Positions 1 through 11,862 of a stretch of 64,000 nt of DNA are shown one piece after another (position 1 is the first letter of the stretch; every line of letters begins with the position of its first letter). The stretch comes from Coptis chinensis (Eukaryota > Streptophyta > Magnoliopsida > Ranunculales > Ranunculaceae), in assembly GCA_015680905.1 (NCBI GenBank), contig CM027383.1, positions 40,794,501 through 40,858,500 on the forward strand, written 5' to 3'. Made by a program: the position numbers and the translations under genes. The notes beneath the pieces are model-generated. The model saw nothing but the letters and a program-made list of their open reading frames with translations. It made no database searches and was not told the DNA's origin.

Positions 1-558
1 CGTTCGGTGTTTTTCTCCGACCAGACCTTAATCTCATGCAAGTCTAAGTCTAAACACGACAACAATCCAACAATCTTGATATATTAGTATGAACCTCTAA
101 CTGGAGATGCGAGGTATGGAAGAAAGGAATACCTGATAGCGTCCTTGCTTTGCTTATGAATAGCGTCTTGTTTACGCGTGTTCAGTGTAAATAACAAGTT
201 AGAACACTGAAAAACTAAAAAATCGAAGTTTGAAACAAACCTGTTGAAATCCGGAAATTTTTCTTTGAGGCGCGGAGCGCCACATAGAAGCGTGATCGCA
301 CTTTCGTGGTCGATAAAATCTGGCGGTCGTCGCTCGGTCTGAGGCGGGGTCGCTCGTGTTCCGGACTATAGAGCGGCGCTCTCCTTATAAGCGCCGGTCG
401 CTTCGAGTGTATATTTTTCTTGGAACTTTTTCAGCAACGCTGCAACGGATAACCACAGTATGAATCAAACAAGGGTGGGTGGGTTTAATGGGACTTAAAA
501 ATGACTAATTCTACTATGAAAACAATCCTAAAGTGCAACTAAGATGGCAGCGGCGCCA
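1..558 (-). mobile_element. Internal 5' leader of a Ty3/gypsy LTR retrotransposon (partial)
   Basis: This stretch lies on the internal side of the LTR at 561-2042 and leads out of the window to the left, so it is read as the untranslated leader of a minus-strand element. It carries the primer-binding site next to the LTR and a GC-rich patch at about 270-410 unlike the AT-rich surroundings. No long ORF is visible, as expected for a leader. The gag and pol genes, if present, lie outside the window. Confidence 0.65.
546..558 (-). promoter_or_regulatory. Primer-binding site, tRNA-Asp type
   Basis: On the minus strand, two bases inside the LTR edge, the sequence TGGCGCCGCTGCC differs by one base from TGGCGCCGTTGCC, the complement of the plant tRNA-Asp 3' end. 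This primer is common among plant Ty3/gypsy elements. Its position fixes the LTR at 561-2042 as the 5' LTR of a minus-strand element. Confidence 0.75.
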
Positions 559-560
559 TT

Positions 561-2042
561 TGATAAACATAAAAAATGATATAGTCTTACCTAGCAAAAT
601 GAACGATGAACTCAAAACGCAAGTAAAACTAAAACTATTTTATGATCTTTATTTATCAAAGTTTCTACTCTCAATTCTATCGAGATAGAGTGGAGTAACG
701 AATTCATTCCACTCCTAGTGCTCTAGCATGAATGTTTTCTAATCTAATTAGTCAGTCTTAAGTCAATGAGAGCTTTACGAAGGTATGTTATACTACGAAT
801 CAATATGAAATAAACTATGTCGAATTTAACTACGAATGCTATGGAAATATGATTATTTTTGAATCTAGATAAAAGATTAGAGGGGAATTGAATCCACCTC
901 GAATCCAACTTAATAACCTAGTATAGATTCTTGTATCTCGACTCTCACGTTCTTACGGCAAGAAATTTGAGTTCTAATCCCTAGTGTTCATGGCATTTCT
1001 ACCGAGTAATAACTAGCATGTGAGGTGGTCCACCCATTCTCATGGCAAATCACGACCTTCTAGATTGGAATAGATTCTACAATGTTTCTACACTATACCA
1101 CTAAGTTTTCATCAAGGCTTCATCAACCCCTCTAATGGAGGTTTTAGCCTTGAATCATTCTGCAATCATTCCCGATTAAATTTAAACTAAACATGATATA
1201 AAGAATTGAAATTTACTAATCTAAATTAAACAATAATTAAAATCTAATTAACAACTAAGAAATGGTAACCAACAATAATTAAAACTAGATCTAATAGATT
1301 GAAATACACAATTCGAAATTGACAAAATAACTAATTTATTTATCTAATCAATCAAGAACAATGGTTCAAATACTTAATCTAAAACAAGAATTGAAAATGA
1401 ACTTAAACTTAATTTAATTAAAATGAAAACTAGATCTAGAATTCTATATATTTATTTAGGTCTAACTAGCTACCATTAACCAAGAGCTAAGCTTGGGTTT
1501 TTATACTTTCAGATCCAAAAATCGTGCATGGGCTTGGAGCCATGTTTTGGGCCAGAGAATCAGGCCCAAAACCCAATTCTTTCAGTCCAAAAAGGCCTCT
1601 TCAGCTGCAGTTGGCTTCAACAGACTTTTCGTCCACTTTTGCTCCTCTGATTGGGTCAGAGCTTGGACCATTGGAAAGCTCTTTCTGAGCCGGTCGTTTT
1701 GACATAAGGTAGGCCCCATTCCGAGGTCTGAGTCCAAAGATACGGCCTTCGGAAGTTCTGCTGACTTGTGTGCTGTTTCTGCCCGTGTCGACTTTTCAGC
1801 TTTTGACCGGACTTTAGGAAGGCTTTGTCTTCTTGAATCTAGGCCTGTAATCACGGAACTCCTTAGTAACCGACCTTTGCTCCTTTATCTCGCTAAAGTG
1901 GCACATTTATGCACATAATGGACTTTGAAACCTGAAATGCATAAAAACACGTAATCAGTGTTAACTCTTAATTATTACTCACATAATTGGTCTAAAAGTA
2001 TGACTGTTACAGGGTTAAAACTACAGTTTTGGGCTCTTATCA
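561..2042 (-). mobile_element. 5' LTR (1482 bp) of a minus-strand Ty3/gypsy element
   Basis: The LTR starts TGATAA and ends TTATCA, a perfect terminal inverted repeat with the canonical TG...CA ends. Nearly the whole length is the reverse complement of a second copy at 57847-59326. Read on the minus strand it has a TATA box (TATAAAA, near 1500) that matches one near 58383 in the other copy. The primer-binding site at 546-558 gives the orientation. The length and primer type suggest the Tat/Athila branch of Ty3/gypsy, but no pol is visible to confirm it. ORFs called at 1493-1854 are chance frames inside the LTR. Confidence 0.88.
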
Positions 2043-3123
2043 TCTACTAATCGTATGTGTCAAGGAATCAGCAATTGCAAATAGAGGCAGTGGGTAATGA
2101 GAAGACGCTTCCTGAGATTGAGACAGCGGGTATCAATGGGGAATAGACTCATCTAGAGGAAAATTTATGTAATGAAATTGCACGAATTTTGGTTGTGGAT
2201 GTCGTAAGTGCGTCCAAGGTAATTGAAATTTAAATGTGTCCCTATGACTTATTTAGCTTCTTAGTGGAGATTAAATGCTTTGTATATGAGTGGGACTTTA
2301 TGTGGCTTCTTTGAGACATCATATCTACTTTCTGAGCTTATATAAAGTTTGTTTATTTAGGTTGTTTGTGTGACTCCAAGTGATGGTGAAGTTGAATTAG
2401 TTCCAATTTGTGAGGACAACTTAGAAGATGGGGAACTAGAATTTGATCCTAATGAATAATACACTGATGATTTTGCATTTAATATGGTAATATCGATGCT
2501 TGTGCTTCACTATTAATTATTTTTTTAAAAATATTGTCGTGTCTATAGGTTATTATTATGTTTATTTAGGCTACTATTTTGAAGGAATTGGGGATGCAAG
2601 CCGAAGAAAGATGCACTATGCCTGCTGTGAGTGTTCAGGGTGGTGGTGCTGATGCTATGGAAGGTGCTGATTTGAACAAAACTGTGTTCGTGGGAACCCT
2701 ATTTCTGAAATTCTAATTGCTCCAACTGCTCCTTTAGAAGGGGAAACTGCAGTCAAGGTATATTATTCTTTTTTTACGTAACTCCCAAATCACTATAAGT
2801 TATCATCTAAATGTGGATGGAAAGGTTGCTATTTTAGTGGGACATTATGTCCATTCTGTGAGATATCATATATGCTTTTTGACTTCTTCCATTTTTGGCA
2901 TAGGATACTTCTGAGACATCTGTTGTGGATGATCGTGGTATTGAACTTTTTGAGAATTTGTTGTTGTCAGAGAATATGGAGGAAGATTGCATCATGGTTG
3001 ATGACGAAGAAGATGGACACAATTATGTCCCCGCATCTTTGCGCATGATGATATGGCGGAGGTCGAACTCACTGAATTTTCCTAGAAAACAAGAGGAGTC
3101 AACTCAAGGTGGAAGTGGCTGAC
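2043..3123 (+). pseudogene. Acidic N-terminal exons of the Ulp1-like gene (decayed)
   Basis: Short open stretches flanked by plausible GT-AG junctions precede the Ulp1 modules: one at about 2360-2459 (acidic, ends in TAA), one at about 2570-2705, and one at about 2905-3123 (residues include MDDRGIELFENLLLSENMEE and a DDEED run). They are acidic and low in complexity, typical of the poorly conserved region before a plant C48 domain. Intervening segments at 2220-2360 and 2760-2900 resemble each other, which suggests an old internal duplication. Assignment to the same gene as the Ulp1 modules rests on orientation and spacing only. No transposase is seen. Confidence 0.4.
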
Positions 3124-3249
3124 ATTTGCCATGATCTGATTCTTGGTGTTTTCAATAAGGGGGTGGGATTGCTAAAAAGAGCTCCTGGTGTTGCTAGTCG
3201 GAAAAGTGTTGGAGATGACTTGACGGAATTGCATACCTCGTATGTATAA

Positions 3250-4402
3250 GTGCCGTATTACTGGAATAAGCATGACAATGATGAAACCAGTCACTCTAAA
3301 ATTGTTAGACGGTATGATAGTGAGTTTCAAATTGACATCAACAACTTTTATGGACTGTTTGGGGGAGGATGGCTTAATGATGTGGTATGTCTCTGTCTAT
3401 TAAAAGTACTTCATGTGCATATACTTGTTGATTATTTATTCTTGTTTTTTAGGTTCTAGGTACTAGACTCCTACATGTACTTACTGAGTCAGTAGCACAC
3501 TCCGGTGGAATGGAGAATTTGTACATCATAGTTGTCGATTCATGGTTCTCGGTAATTTCACACATGTTTCTAATCATTTATTCTATAATGATTTATTTGT
3601 TCAGTATAATGATTTATTTAATTTTATTATTGTAATGATAGCATTATTTGTGTGATTTGTACAATAGATTAGCCACTGTTTTAGAAGACAAGAAGATGCC
3701 CATAGAAGATAAGCTTTCTGCAGCAAGACTGCAAATTGTAGGTAATTTAAAGACTCGTATCATCGGACTGGTTCGGCTTGACAATTCGGGGCCAGACTTG
3801 AGAAACTGTCATGGGTTGATGATGACGATGAATGTTGAAGGAGTGCATTGGATCCTCATCGTCGTTAACTTTGTCAGGTGGGGTGTTCAAATCTACGACT
3901 CATTGGAGAAACCCAAGGATGGTGCAACTGGGTTCTTGACCCAACACAACATTTAACCAAGTTGTTGACAGTGCTTCCTTACACACTTCTGAGCCTGGAT
4001 AGTGGATGTATACACATGGCCAAATTGGGTAGTCAGTGGAATCTGGAGCTTGCAAAATGCGCCAAATAGGACGACGACAATAGTTGTGGGGCGTTCACCC
4101 TTGCCTTTGCATACTGCCTACTCCAAAATTTGCCGCCTGTCTTTGCATCGAAAAGGCGAACATATATTAGGAAAATAATAGAAAAGGACTTGTTAGAGTG
4201 TGGGATTACTGAGGAAGAGTACTGTCGGTGCCAAGGTGGTCGGGGTTTGGACTTTGATGCGGCAGATAAAACTGTTGATGTCAATGGTTTAGCTTTTAAA
4301 AATGATGTTGAAAAAACTGCTGATGTGAAGGGTCGAATATCTGAAGTCCAAATTGGACCAACTGTTGCTACAAAGGTGGAACAGGCTGACAAGGTTGTTT
4401 AA
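3250..4402 (+). pseudogene. Ulp1-like (C48) cysteine protease, module 1, inactivated
   Basis: C48 proteases cleave SUMO-type isopeptide bonds with a His-Asp-Cys triad. The substrate-groove motif WLNDVV (about 3370) is followed by a GT donor, with an acceptor near 3452. A later exon (3648-3956) holds VHWILIVV (catalytic His) and IYDSLE (Asp). The reading then shifts frame near 3930-3956, continues to CAK, hits TAG at 4067-4069 and resumes as DDDNSCGAF (catalytic Cys). Alignment with module 2 puts this TAG exactly on the conserved oxyanion-hole Gln. An acidic tail runs to 4402. Such genes are often carried by Mutator-like elements in plants (family knowledge), but no MULE terminus or transposase is recognised here. 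Confidence 0.75.
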
Positions 4403-4633
4403 ATATGTACTAAACACTATGTAGTACATTATGTGGCAATTCTAAGACATTTTTGGGTTCCCTTCTGACTTCTAACCATAATTTATGCAGGTGGCTTGTG
4501 GGATTAAAACTCCATTGGTAATGACTATGGGGAGATCTTCAAAATATATTAAAGTGTCACATATCATATTGTTATTGTTCCCCTGTCGAGACAAGATACT
4601 TACTATCTCTTACGATTTTGATTTTTTCTTAGG

Positions 4634-5823
4634 TTACCGATGGGAAAGTTCTGGGTCAGGAAGAAATTGTCAATCATGGTACTGTGAGTTGCTCTCGGAG
4701 TTCTAGTCACATTGCTCGGGGAATTGCTCAGTTGAATCGGTGGAATAAATTCAGTGATCTGGAGGAGCAAGCTGTCGAATTATGTGATCAGAGGCTTCTG
4801 GAACACATGATTGTGGGTGGGCCATTAATAAAGAGGAATTCCTCCATTGTTACCAGGAGAAATATGCCTTTGGAGCCCGCATTTTGCATTGATCCAAAAT
4901 ACCTTGCACAGTTGTATTGGTGGTACCATGAACGCGACCTATTAAAGTCCGGTGTTTCTAACTCTGTAAAGCTTAGGTTTTATGGTCGGGGTTTGGACTT
5001 AAGCATGAGCACATACCACTTGCTTAGCCCTAATCAGTGGCTAAATGATGAGGTATGTCAACTGCTGCTCTGAACTTACCCAACTTAGTACGCAACTCGT
5101 TTCGTCTTATTGATAAATTCGTTCTTTCTTTTTGTAACCAAGGTCATTTCGCTCTACATGGCGCTTCTTGACAGGGCCCATAACAGACTTGCCAACTCTG
5201 ATGATGTACTTAGAACACGTGATTCGTCGCAGTCCTACACTGTCATCCCCGATACACTGATCCCGGTTATTTGACCGAAACCCACTTCTTTTCTCGTACT
5301 TTTCTAGGCTTTCTAGACCATGCAAATAACTTTTGTTTCAACTGATGCAGTCACCGTGAGTCAGTCATTGATCTTTGTTGAAGTGAGCCTTACCGATCCG
5401 AGCCTGACTACAGAACAAAAGATTTATGTCCTTGCTTCCAACCTTTCATTGAACCAAAAGATGACCTTCAGAGATATACTCCAGCCAAACACCCGCATCC
5501 CATACGTCACCAGATCTAAGGGCATGATGATGGCCTTCAATATCTCAAACATGCATTGGATACTGGTGGTCTTCAACTTCCCCACTTGGACTTGCTGGAT
5601 ATATGATTCGCTGGCGGAGCCTATTGTCGATCCTAAACCCCACCTCGAAAAGCTCGGTACCCTGCTTCAGTATGCCCTCTTAATGCTCGACAAAGGCTGT
5701 ATACCACAATCGAAGCTCCGGAAAAAGTGGAATATCAAATACGCCGACTGTGTAAAGCAGGCAGATTCTTACAATTGCGGGGTCTTCGTACTGGCTTTTG
5801 CAGATCAGCTACTGCGAAATTAG
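4634..5823 (+). pseudogene. Ulp1-like (C48) cysteine protease, module 2
   Basis: A second C48 module in the same orientation follows directly. An exon at 4634-5052 ends in the motif WLNDE, with donor gtatgt; the acceptor near 5139 opens VISLYMALLDRAHNRL. The last exon (about 5370-5823) holds MHWILVVFNF (catalytic His), WIYDSL (Asp) and QADSYNCGVFVLAF (Gln and Cys), so all key residues are present. The frame closes at 5823. A second open frame continues to 6017 and could be the displaced C-terminus. The splice placement between 5275 and 5370 is unclear. Two tandem modules in one apparent gene is unusual; fusion, local duplication or two adjacent genes are all possible. Confidence 0.72.
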
Positions 5824-6017
5824 CGTCTCAATTTCACCCGGACTGGGGCCATGATAAGAAATACGGTGGCCAAAGACTTGCTTGCCTGTGGCTTGACCTG
5901 CTTGCCGGGTTGAACGGAATGGTAGAATCGGGGTTGACCGTGAAAAAATACAAAAATGCAGTGCTTGAGTCCTTGGATGGACAAACTAAACTACGTGCTA
6001 TTGGATTTTGTTTTTAA

Positions 6018-7220
6018 TTGCTTTAATTAAGATTAATCTTTCTTAATTAAGTACTTTTGCCTACACTACTAACATCACCTAAACGAAGAAAACATGTCGT
6101 CAATTGGAGTATGCCACGAATTGAACGTTTATATAGATCTTTCTTTACCACGTGATCTATTTTCCAAACTAAAACAACATACAATACTATTGAGACATTA
6201 TAAGCATTCTTTGGAAATAAATTGATCTATGATGCCTCTGCTCAGATTACCATTTTCTAAACAACATCATAGCTTTCCAGTACTAATTATTGAAGCTGCT
6301 CACGTGGTGCTTCTTAGATTTGTTTGTATATTGGTACTTTATATATGGACAAGATCATACTCTACTACATATTTTGACTTCTCCCTTTTGATATTGAGTT
6401 TTGGACATACATATATTTGTTCTTACCCAGGTATACATTTGTACAACAAATAAAAACTAGAACTACCGTGTTCTACCGTCGCATTCACATCTTTCTTTTT
6501 TTGGGGTATACTTTTGTACTGATAAAAACTACGTTGTTCTGCCATATATTTATAATAGGATTAACAAAACCATATCTTTGATTAAAACGAAAAAACAAAC
6601 TCTGTCATACATTTCCTATACAAGAAGGGAGAACTCCATTTCACAACAACTAAACTAAAATATAAGACAATAGGGAAGCTCCCAAACATTTTCAATACAA
6701 TTTGGTCAATATAGTAGGAGAAAAGAGAAGGAAAGGAATTTGGGCCGGAACAAAGGGAGTTTTCATTGGTGACTTTGTACTCAGGAGTATAAGTTGTTGA
6801 GAGAGAAGAAGAGACGTCCTGTTTGGGTAGGACCGTAGGAATATGAGAAATAAAATAACTTCTGATATACTAAGTAGAAAGAGATGTGATAAGAAGGTGG
6901 GAGATGTTCAAGGGTATATATGTAAATTCGTATAATAATATATCATTTTCTAAAAACAAAACATTAATATCTTGAAAGGTATTAGGAGTATTTCATACGG
7001 TGCGTGGGGGCCACTTCTGTCAGTGGAATAAATCATCTCTGCCGTATTGAATGGGTTCAGTTGTCCTAAAAATTAAGTCAATTCCGGAAGTTTCCCTATA
7101 AATTATTCGCTGACCATTTGATTTTAACAATTGAATTAAATCCTTATATTTCTTCATCCAAAAGCCCAGTGAACTAAAGTAGTAAACTTTCCACTTCCCA
7201 AACTCCAAAGCAAAAGAAAC
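6018..7220. other. Intergenic region between the Ulp1 remnant and ribokinase
   Basis: AT-rich non-coding DNA. No ORF here has a recognisable domain. The part nearest 7220 should hold the ribokinase promoter and 5' leader. I saw no transposon termini. Confidence 0.6.
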
Positions 7221-9785
7221 ATGAAAAGCACAGCACTTTGTCGATCACAACAACAAACCATGCATTCCATTTCCACTCAATATCTAACAAAATCCTTAAA
7301 CCTCATTCCACAACATATCAAACTAAATCAAACCAAATCCCCTTTTCTTACATTTTCCATAAACCCCTCTAAAACCCCCACACCAATAACCACTCCACCA
7401 GTAGTAGTAGTTGGTTCAGCAAATGCAGATAGATAGATTACCAAAAGAAGGAGAAACCATGTCAGCAAAAACTGGCCAAACTCTTGCTGGTGGTAAAGGT
7501 GCTAACCAAGCTACTTGTAGTGGTAAACTTTCTTATCAAACTTTTTTTATAGGACAAGTTGGTGAAGATGCTCATGGTAGATTGATTATTGAGGCTTTAG
7601 AAAATGGTGGGGTTGTTTTAGATTGTCTTAATGTTGTTTCTAATGTGCCAACTGGACATGCTGTTGTTATGCTTCAGTCTGATGGGCAGAACTCTATTAT
7701 TATTGTTGGTGGTGCTAATATGAGTTGTTGGCCTGAGAAGTTAAAGGATGGGGATTTGGATGTTGTTAGGAATGCTGGTATTGTTTTTCTTCAGAGAGAG
7801 ATTCCTGATTCTGTTAATATTCAAGTTGCTAAGGTAATGGCTTGAGGTTCTTTTGTTTGGGCTGTGTTTATTTATATATTTATTTGTAAATGATGAATGA
7901 AACCATGGATCACAAGGATGAGTTTTAGTATAAATTATGTATTTTCTTGTTTACTTGTAAATGTAGTGAATTTCAAATGTTTGTTGGGGAGCTCTTTTGT
8001 TAACTGCTATTGATTCATCAGAAGAGTTAAAATTGGGGAAGAAGAATAATAGTATCACAAGTTGTGAAATTGAGGACTTCATGATTGTTTATAATCTTTT
8101 GCTTGAAGGTGTTTCGGGCGAATTAAACCACGGTTTAAAAAAAATTAATTCATGTGCCTGGTTTGTTCGGCTGCCCTTTTGTTAATTATACTGTCAGTGT
8201 ACATGTAACTATGTATTTTGAAGTGCATATTGGAAGTAGTTGGAACCTCCTGACTTGCGAAAATTGAATAGCCAGACTACCTGCCCAAACTAGTTGCAAG
8301 AAGCTTTATCCAGACAGACCACATCTAAGTTGCATGAACCTTGAGCTCCTTTCAAAGATTAGGATGAATTACTTTTAGAAATTCCCAAGAAATGGCCATC
8401 AGTTATACCTCTTGTAACATGGAGATTTTATTTATTTATTTATTTACTTTGGTAAGTTGTAGTTGTAGATTCTAATTCACCTGAAATGGATTAAGCAAGA
8501 ATTCACTGTGACTAAGGACGGTAATCCGGTAAGGAACACTCAGTGGAGATGTTATGGGCTGCGTATGTTCCTTAGCAAGTTGAGTACCAGTAACTTGAGA
8601 AGCTTTTGAGCTTTGAGCAAGGCTTGTATAAAGCGAAGTTATTTATTAGTTCATAAAATGATTATGTTGCTTGAAATTTTCTGAGGTTTACAGTTTTCAT
8701 GTTACAAAGATTATTTTGAATGTACATAGTGTCATAGTGTCATAGTGACAAGTTATTTTGCTAGTTCCATGCATCGTTCAATGAAATGTTGAAAATTGAA
8801 CATCTTTCAGGCTGCTAGGAGTGCAAATGTTCCAGTAATTCTTGATGCTGGGGGAATGGAGGGGTTGATCCCAGTCGAACTACTACGCTGTGTGGATATT
8901 TTTAGCCCCAATGAAACTGAACTAGCACGTTTGACTGGAATGAGGACAGAAAGTTTTGAACAGATTTGTCAAGCTGTAGTGAAATGCTATGAAATGGTGA
9001 GTTATTCAATCTTTAAGAAATTGTTGGTAGAACAGACCGAGTTACTGTTTTGGTTTGTACATCTTGCATGAACCATGTTAGGGCTTGAGAAAGCAAGTAG
9101 AACTAATGTCAGGGATGTCAGACCACATCAGGCAAGATGTGGTCTGATGCACAAGTTAACATATTTTTTTCTATGGAAATCATATTTGATATTGAGCTCC
9201 CAACATATTTTGGGAATGATAGCTCCCCTTGATTGTGATTTAACATATCTCTCCAGCTTTTAACGCCATACTGGAACGTGTGCTATCATTCGTAGAATAG
9301 TTATTTTTGTCCGGTTTCACCACAAGTTTTCGCTAGAATTGAAATGTGATACAGTATTAGTGAAGCATCTTTTACTGGTTTAATAATAATATCTGCAATT
9401 AATATTCATTTCAGGGTGTGAAGCAAGTCCTTGTCAAACTGGGGTCAAAAGGCTCAGCCTTATTTGTTAAAGGAGAAGAGCCAATTACCCATCATATCGG
9501 CCACAAAAGTTATTGATACAACTGGAGCTGGTGATACTTTTACTGCAGCTTTCGCCGTGGCACTTGTTGAAGGGAAGTCTAGAATGGAGAGCCTGAAATT
9601 TGCTGGTATGCACCATGGCCTTTCTATCTTTATTTTCTGCCTTCTTGTCTTTGAAACTTCATACTTTAACTTGGTACTCTCTTGTGGTTGCAGCTGCAGC
9701 AGCTTCTCTCTGTGTTCAAGTGAAGGGGGCTATTCCCAGTATGCCAGCCAGGAAAGCAGTTTTGGATCTTCTCCACTCCCTTTAA
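7221..9785 (+). pseudogene. RBSK: Ribokinase (PfkB family), broken four-exon gene
   Basis: Ribokinase phosphorylates D-ribose with ATP; the plant enzyme is plastid-targeted, which fits the Ser/Thr-rich N-terminus here. Exon 1 (7221-7833) carries VVVVGSANAD, then GQTLAGGKGANQA (PfkB signature 1) and an intact stretch to IPDSVNIQVAK. Exon 2 is 8811-8996, exon 3 is 9416-9605 with the DTTGAGDTFTAAFAVA motif (signature 2, catalytic Asp), and exon 4 is 9694-9785, ending in TAA. All introns are GT-AG. Two lesions break the frame: a small deletion right after GSANAD (near 7430), removing several residues of the substrate loop and shifting frame, and a frameshift in exon 3 near 9490, just before the catalytic motif. 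Either a recent pseudogene or, for the second lesion, an assembly error. Confidence 0.85.
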
Positions 9786-10419
9786 ACACATATATACTTA
9801 ATGGGCAGTCAGGTGACATAGCAGTCCGCATACTGAAGAATATTTACTTGATTGTTTTCTCATTTTCTGTAGCATTTCATGAAGTTACCGTCATCATACT
9901 TCTGAATTGTTCGTACTGTATGAGCATAATAATTTGTCACTTTATGTTAATAAACCACACTGCAGTACTGTGTTTGATATCTCGTCTGTGGTCTGTTTGG
10001 GTTTTATTCAAACAACTTAGGGCTATGCCTGTGTCTTATATACTGTTTGAGTGACGTATATATCTGAGTTCAGATTTAGCGACTTCAACTTTTGTATGAT
10101 TGTTAACTTGTTTTTTTTGGGTGAAATTGTTAACTTGTTATACGGGGAAGATCTTATTAGCCAGTTATCATGAAATTTGTGTGGTAAAATGTTAGTGATT
10201 TTATTTATTGGATTGATCCTTTGCCAGGCAAGTACCTGTCTGAAAAGATAATGTCTTAGGTTGTAATTTCTTACCCGAGTTTGCTTTCTTAAATGCAAAA
10301 ATGGGTATAAAAATTGCAAAACACGAACTAATTAAACAGAGTCAAGAACACACAGTAAACTAATTAAGTTGAGAAATTTCCATTTACACTCACATAGAAT
10401 TGAAAATGAAAGCATTCCA
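9786..10419. other. 3' flank of ribokinase; nothing recognised
   Basis: AT-rich sequence between two convergent gene remnants. It probably holds the 3' UTRs of the ribokinase gene and of the minus-strand gene ending at 10420. ORFs here show no domain. Confidence 0.5.
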
Positions 10420-10647
10420 CTACTTGGTTCCCCCAAAAGGTATAAACAGAGTATCCTCAACGATTTCACCCTGTCCTGCCTTGAGCTTCAACAATGTCTT
10501 CAGTCAGTGGAGCAATGTATAGTACCAATAACAGAAGTGCTTATAACTGTGATATTACTTCATTAACTCAGTTACCTCGTTAGATGTTGACAATCTTGAC
10601 AGAAGGGAGTCTTCATTAATGTTGCTTTCATGATCTTGTAGTGTATC
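10420..10647 (-). pseudogene. C-terminal exons of an unrecognised plant gene, split by a retrotransposon
   Basis: On the minus strand an exon from 10647 to 10576 reads DTLQDHESNINEDSLLSRLS and ends at a donor (gtaactg). A second exon from 10497 to 10420 reads LLKLKAGQGEIVEDTLFIPF and closes with TAG; the phases of these two agree. The upstream exon lies at 27841-27712 beyond the 17-kb element, whose TSD (gtatc) falls inside the exon. The frame across the TSD is off by one base, so the gene was decayed or carries an error. I do not recognise the protein. Confidence 0.4.
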
Positions 10648-10915
10648 TGATGTAGATTAAACTGGCGGAAGCTTCAATTTATCAAATCTACTCTTGAATT
10701 AAACAAAATAATTAAAACTAAAACAAATCTTTATTTCTCTCTGAAATATTCTTAATAACACAACTCTCCCTGAACCCTAATTACCAACCCATTATTTATA
10801 CTAATCCTAAAAACTATAAACCAATAGGAACACGACATGTGTCAACAACTAAAATAAAATAACTAAACTAGTGGGCTCGCGGCCCATGGGCTTGACCATG
10901 CTGATGTCCGCATCA
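10648..10915 (-). repeat. 3' LTR of the gag-only element
   Basis: This 268-bp repeat matches 27444-27711 at almost every position. It starts TGATGTAGATT and ends GTCCGCATCA, and is flanked outside by gtatc. Confidence 0.93.
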
Positions 10916-10924
10916 CTCTCCCCA
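10916..10924 (-). promoter_or_regulatory. Polypurine tract of the gag-only element
   Basis: On the minus strand the bases TGGGGAGAG abut the 3' LTR, the expected place for the plus-strand DNA synthesis primer of an LTR element. Confidence 0.7.
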
Positions 10925-10949
10925 AGTTGAAAGAGTTTGTCCACAAACT

Positions 10950-11862
10950 ACAATGGTGGTGCATTAGAAGCGGGAAAAACTGATAACGCTTCATGTTGGA
11001 AATCTGGAACAGTGTCAGGTGGTTCCTCAGTAACCTCTCCAATATCGTCATCTCCTTCTGCGAATAAACAGGGCGTTTCTTTTTCTTTGGCATTCAGCAG
11101 CAATGTGGCCAATAACACCAAGCTCAAAACACTTCCTAGATGCAGAAAATGCACTGATAGGATGAACTGTAGTAGAGGCAGTACTAACAGGTGACAGACC
11201 AACAGAAGATGATGATGAATTGGACAACTTGTGGAGATCTTATGACTTTCTAGCATAAGTAACTGCATTTGCCATAGTTTGAATATCAACAAAAGACAAA
11301 TCAGCTTGAATGCGTTTCTGTAAGCCATTGACATATCTATGGACCTTAAATTCTTCGGTCTCAGTCATATTTAGGCGAGTGCATAGCAGATTGAAAGCTT
11401 CAGTGTATTCTTGAACAGTAGACAAGTTTTGCCGCAAATTATGTAGGCGATTAAACAAATCACGCTCATAATTATTAGGAACAAACTCTTTGCGCAATGC
11501 TCGTTTCATCTTAGACCAACGATGCACCAATTTCTTGCCCTTAACAGTGCGACCTCTTTGGTATTCATCCCACCATACCACAAGATAACCCCTAATTTTG
11601 TAGCTACCAACCTAACACACTTGGCACCAAATACTCTTGTATTCAAAAATCTTTTCAATTCGAGTCAACCAATCCACAAACACATCAGCATCCATCTTCC
11701 CATCAAACTCAGAAACATCAATCTTAATATCACCATGATTATTTTTTTCTAACAAACGAATTAAACGATCAACAATATTTAAATCAGTAGGTACACGATT
11801 ACCAGTTATAGGCGCACTGTCGTCTGAAGAATCACTGTCAGAAGAAAGAGAGAGAGTATCAC
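10950..11862 (-). pseudogene. gag: gag, central and C-terminal part (Ty3/gypsy type)
   Basis: Minus-strand frames read a serine/aspartate-rich segment, then the retrotransposon gag domain (EFDGKMDADVFVDWLTRIEK, later WSKMKRALRKEFVPNNYERD and an EYTEAFNLLCTRL helix), and a zinc-knuckle region. The knuckle keeps the first Cys, His and last Cys, but the second Cys is replaced by Leu. Gag packages element RNA. The frame is broken into several pieces (11920-11612, 11581-11240 and others). The polypurine tract follows within a few dozen bases, leaving no room for pol. Confidence 0.85.

Noticed and set aside
1..2042. Endogenous pararetrovirus
   Set aside because: LTR ends, tRNA-Asp primer site and a second LTR-only copy with TSD are those of a Ty3/gypsy retrotransposon; no viral proteins are seen.
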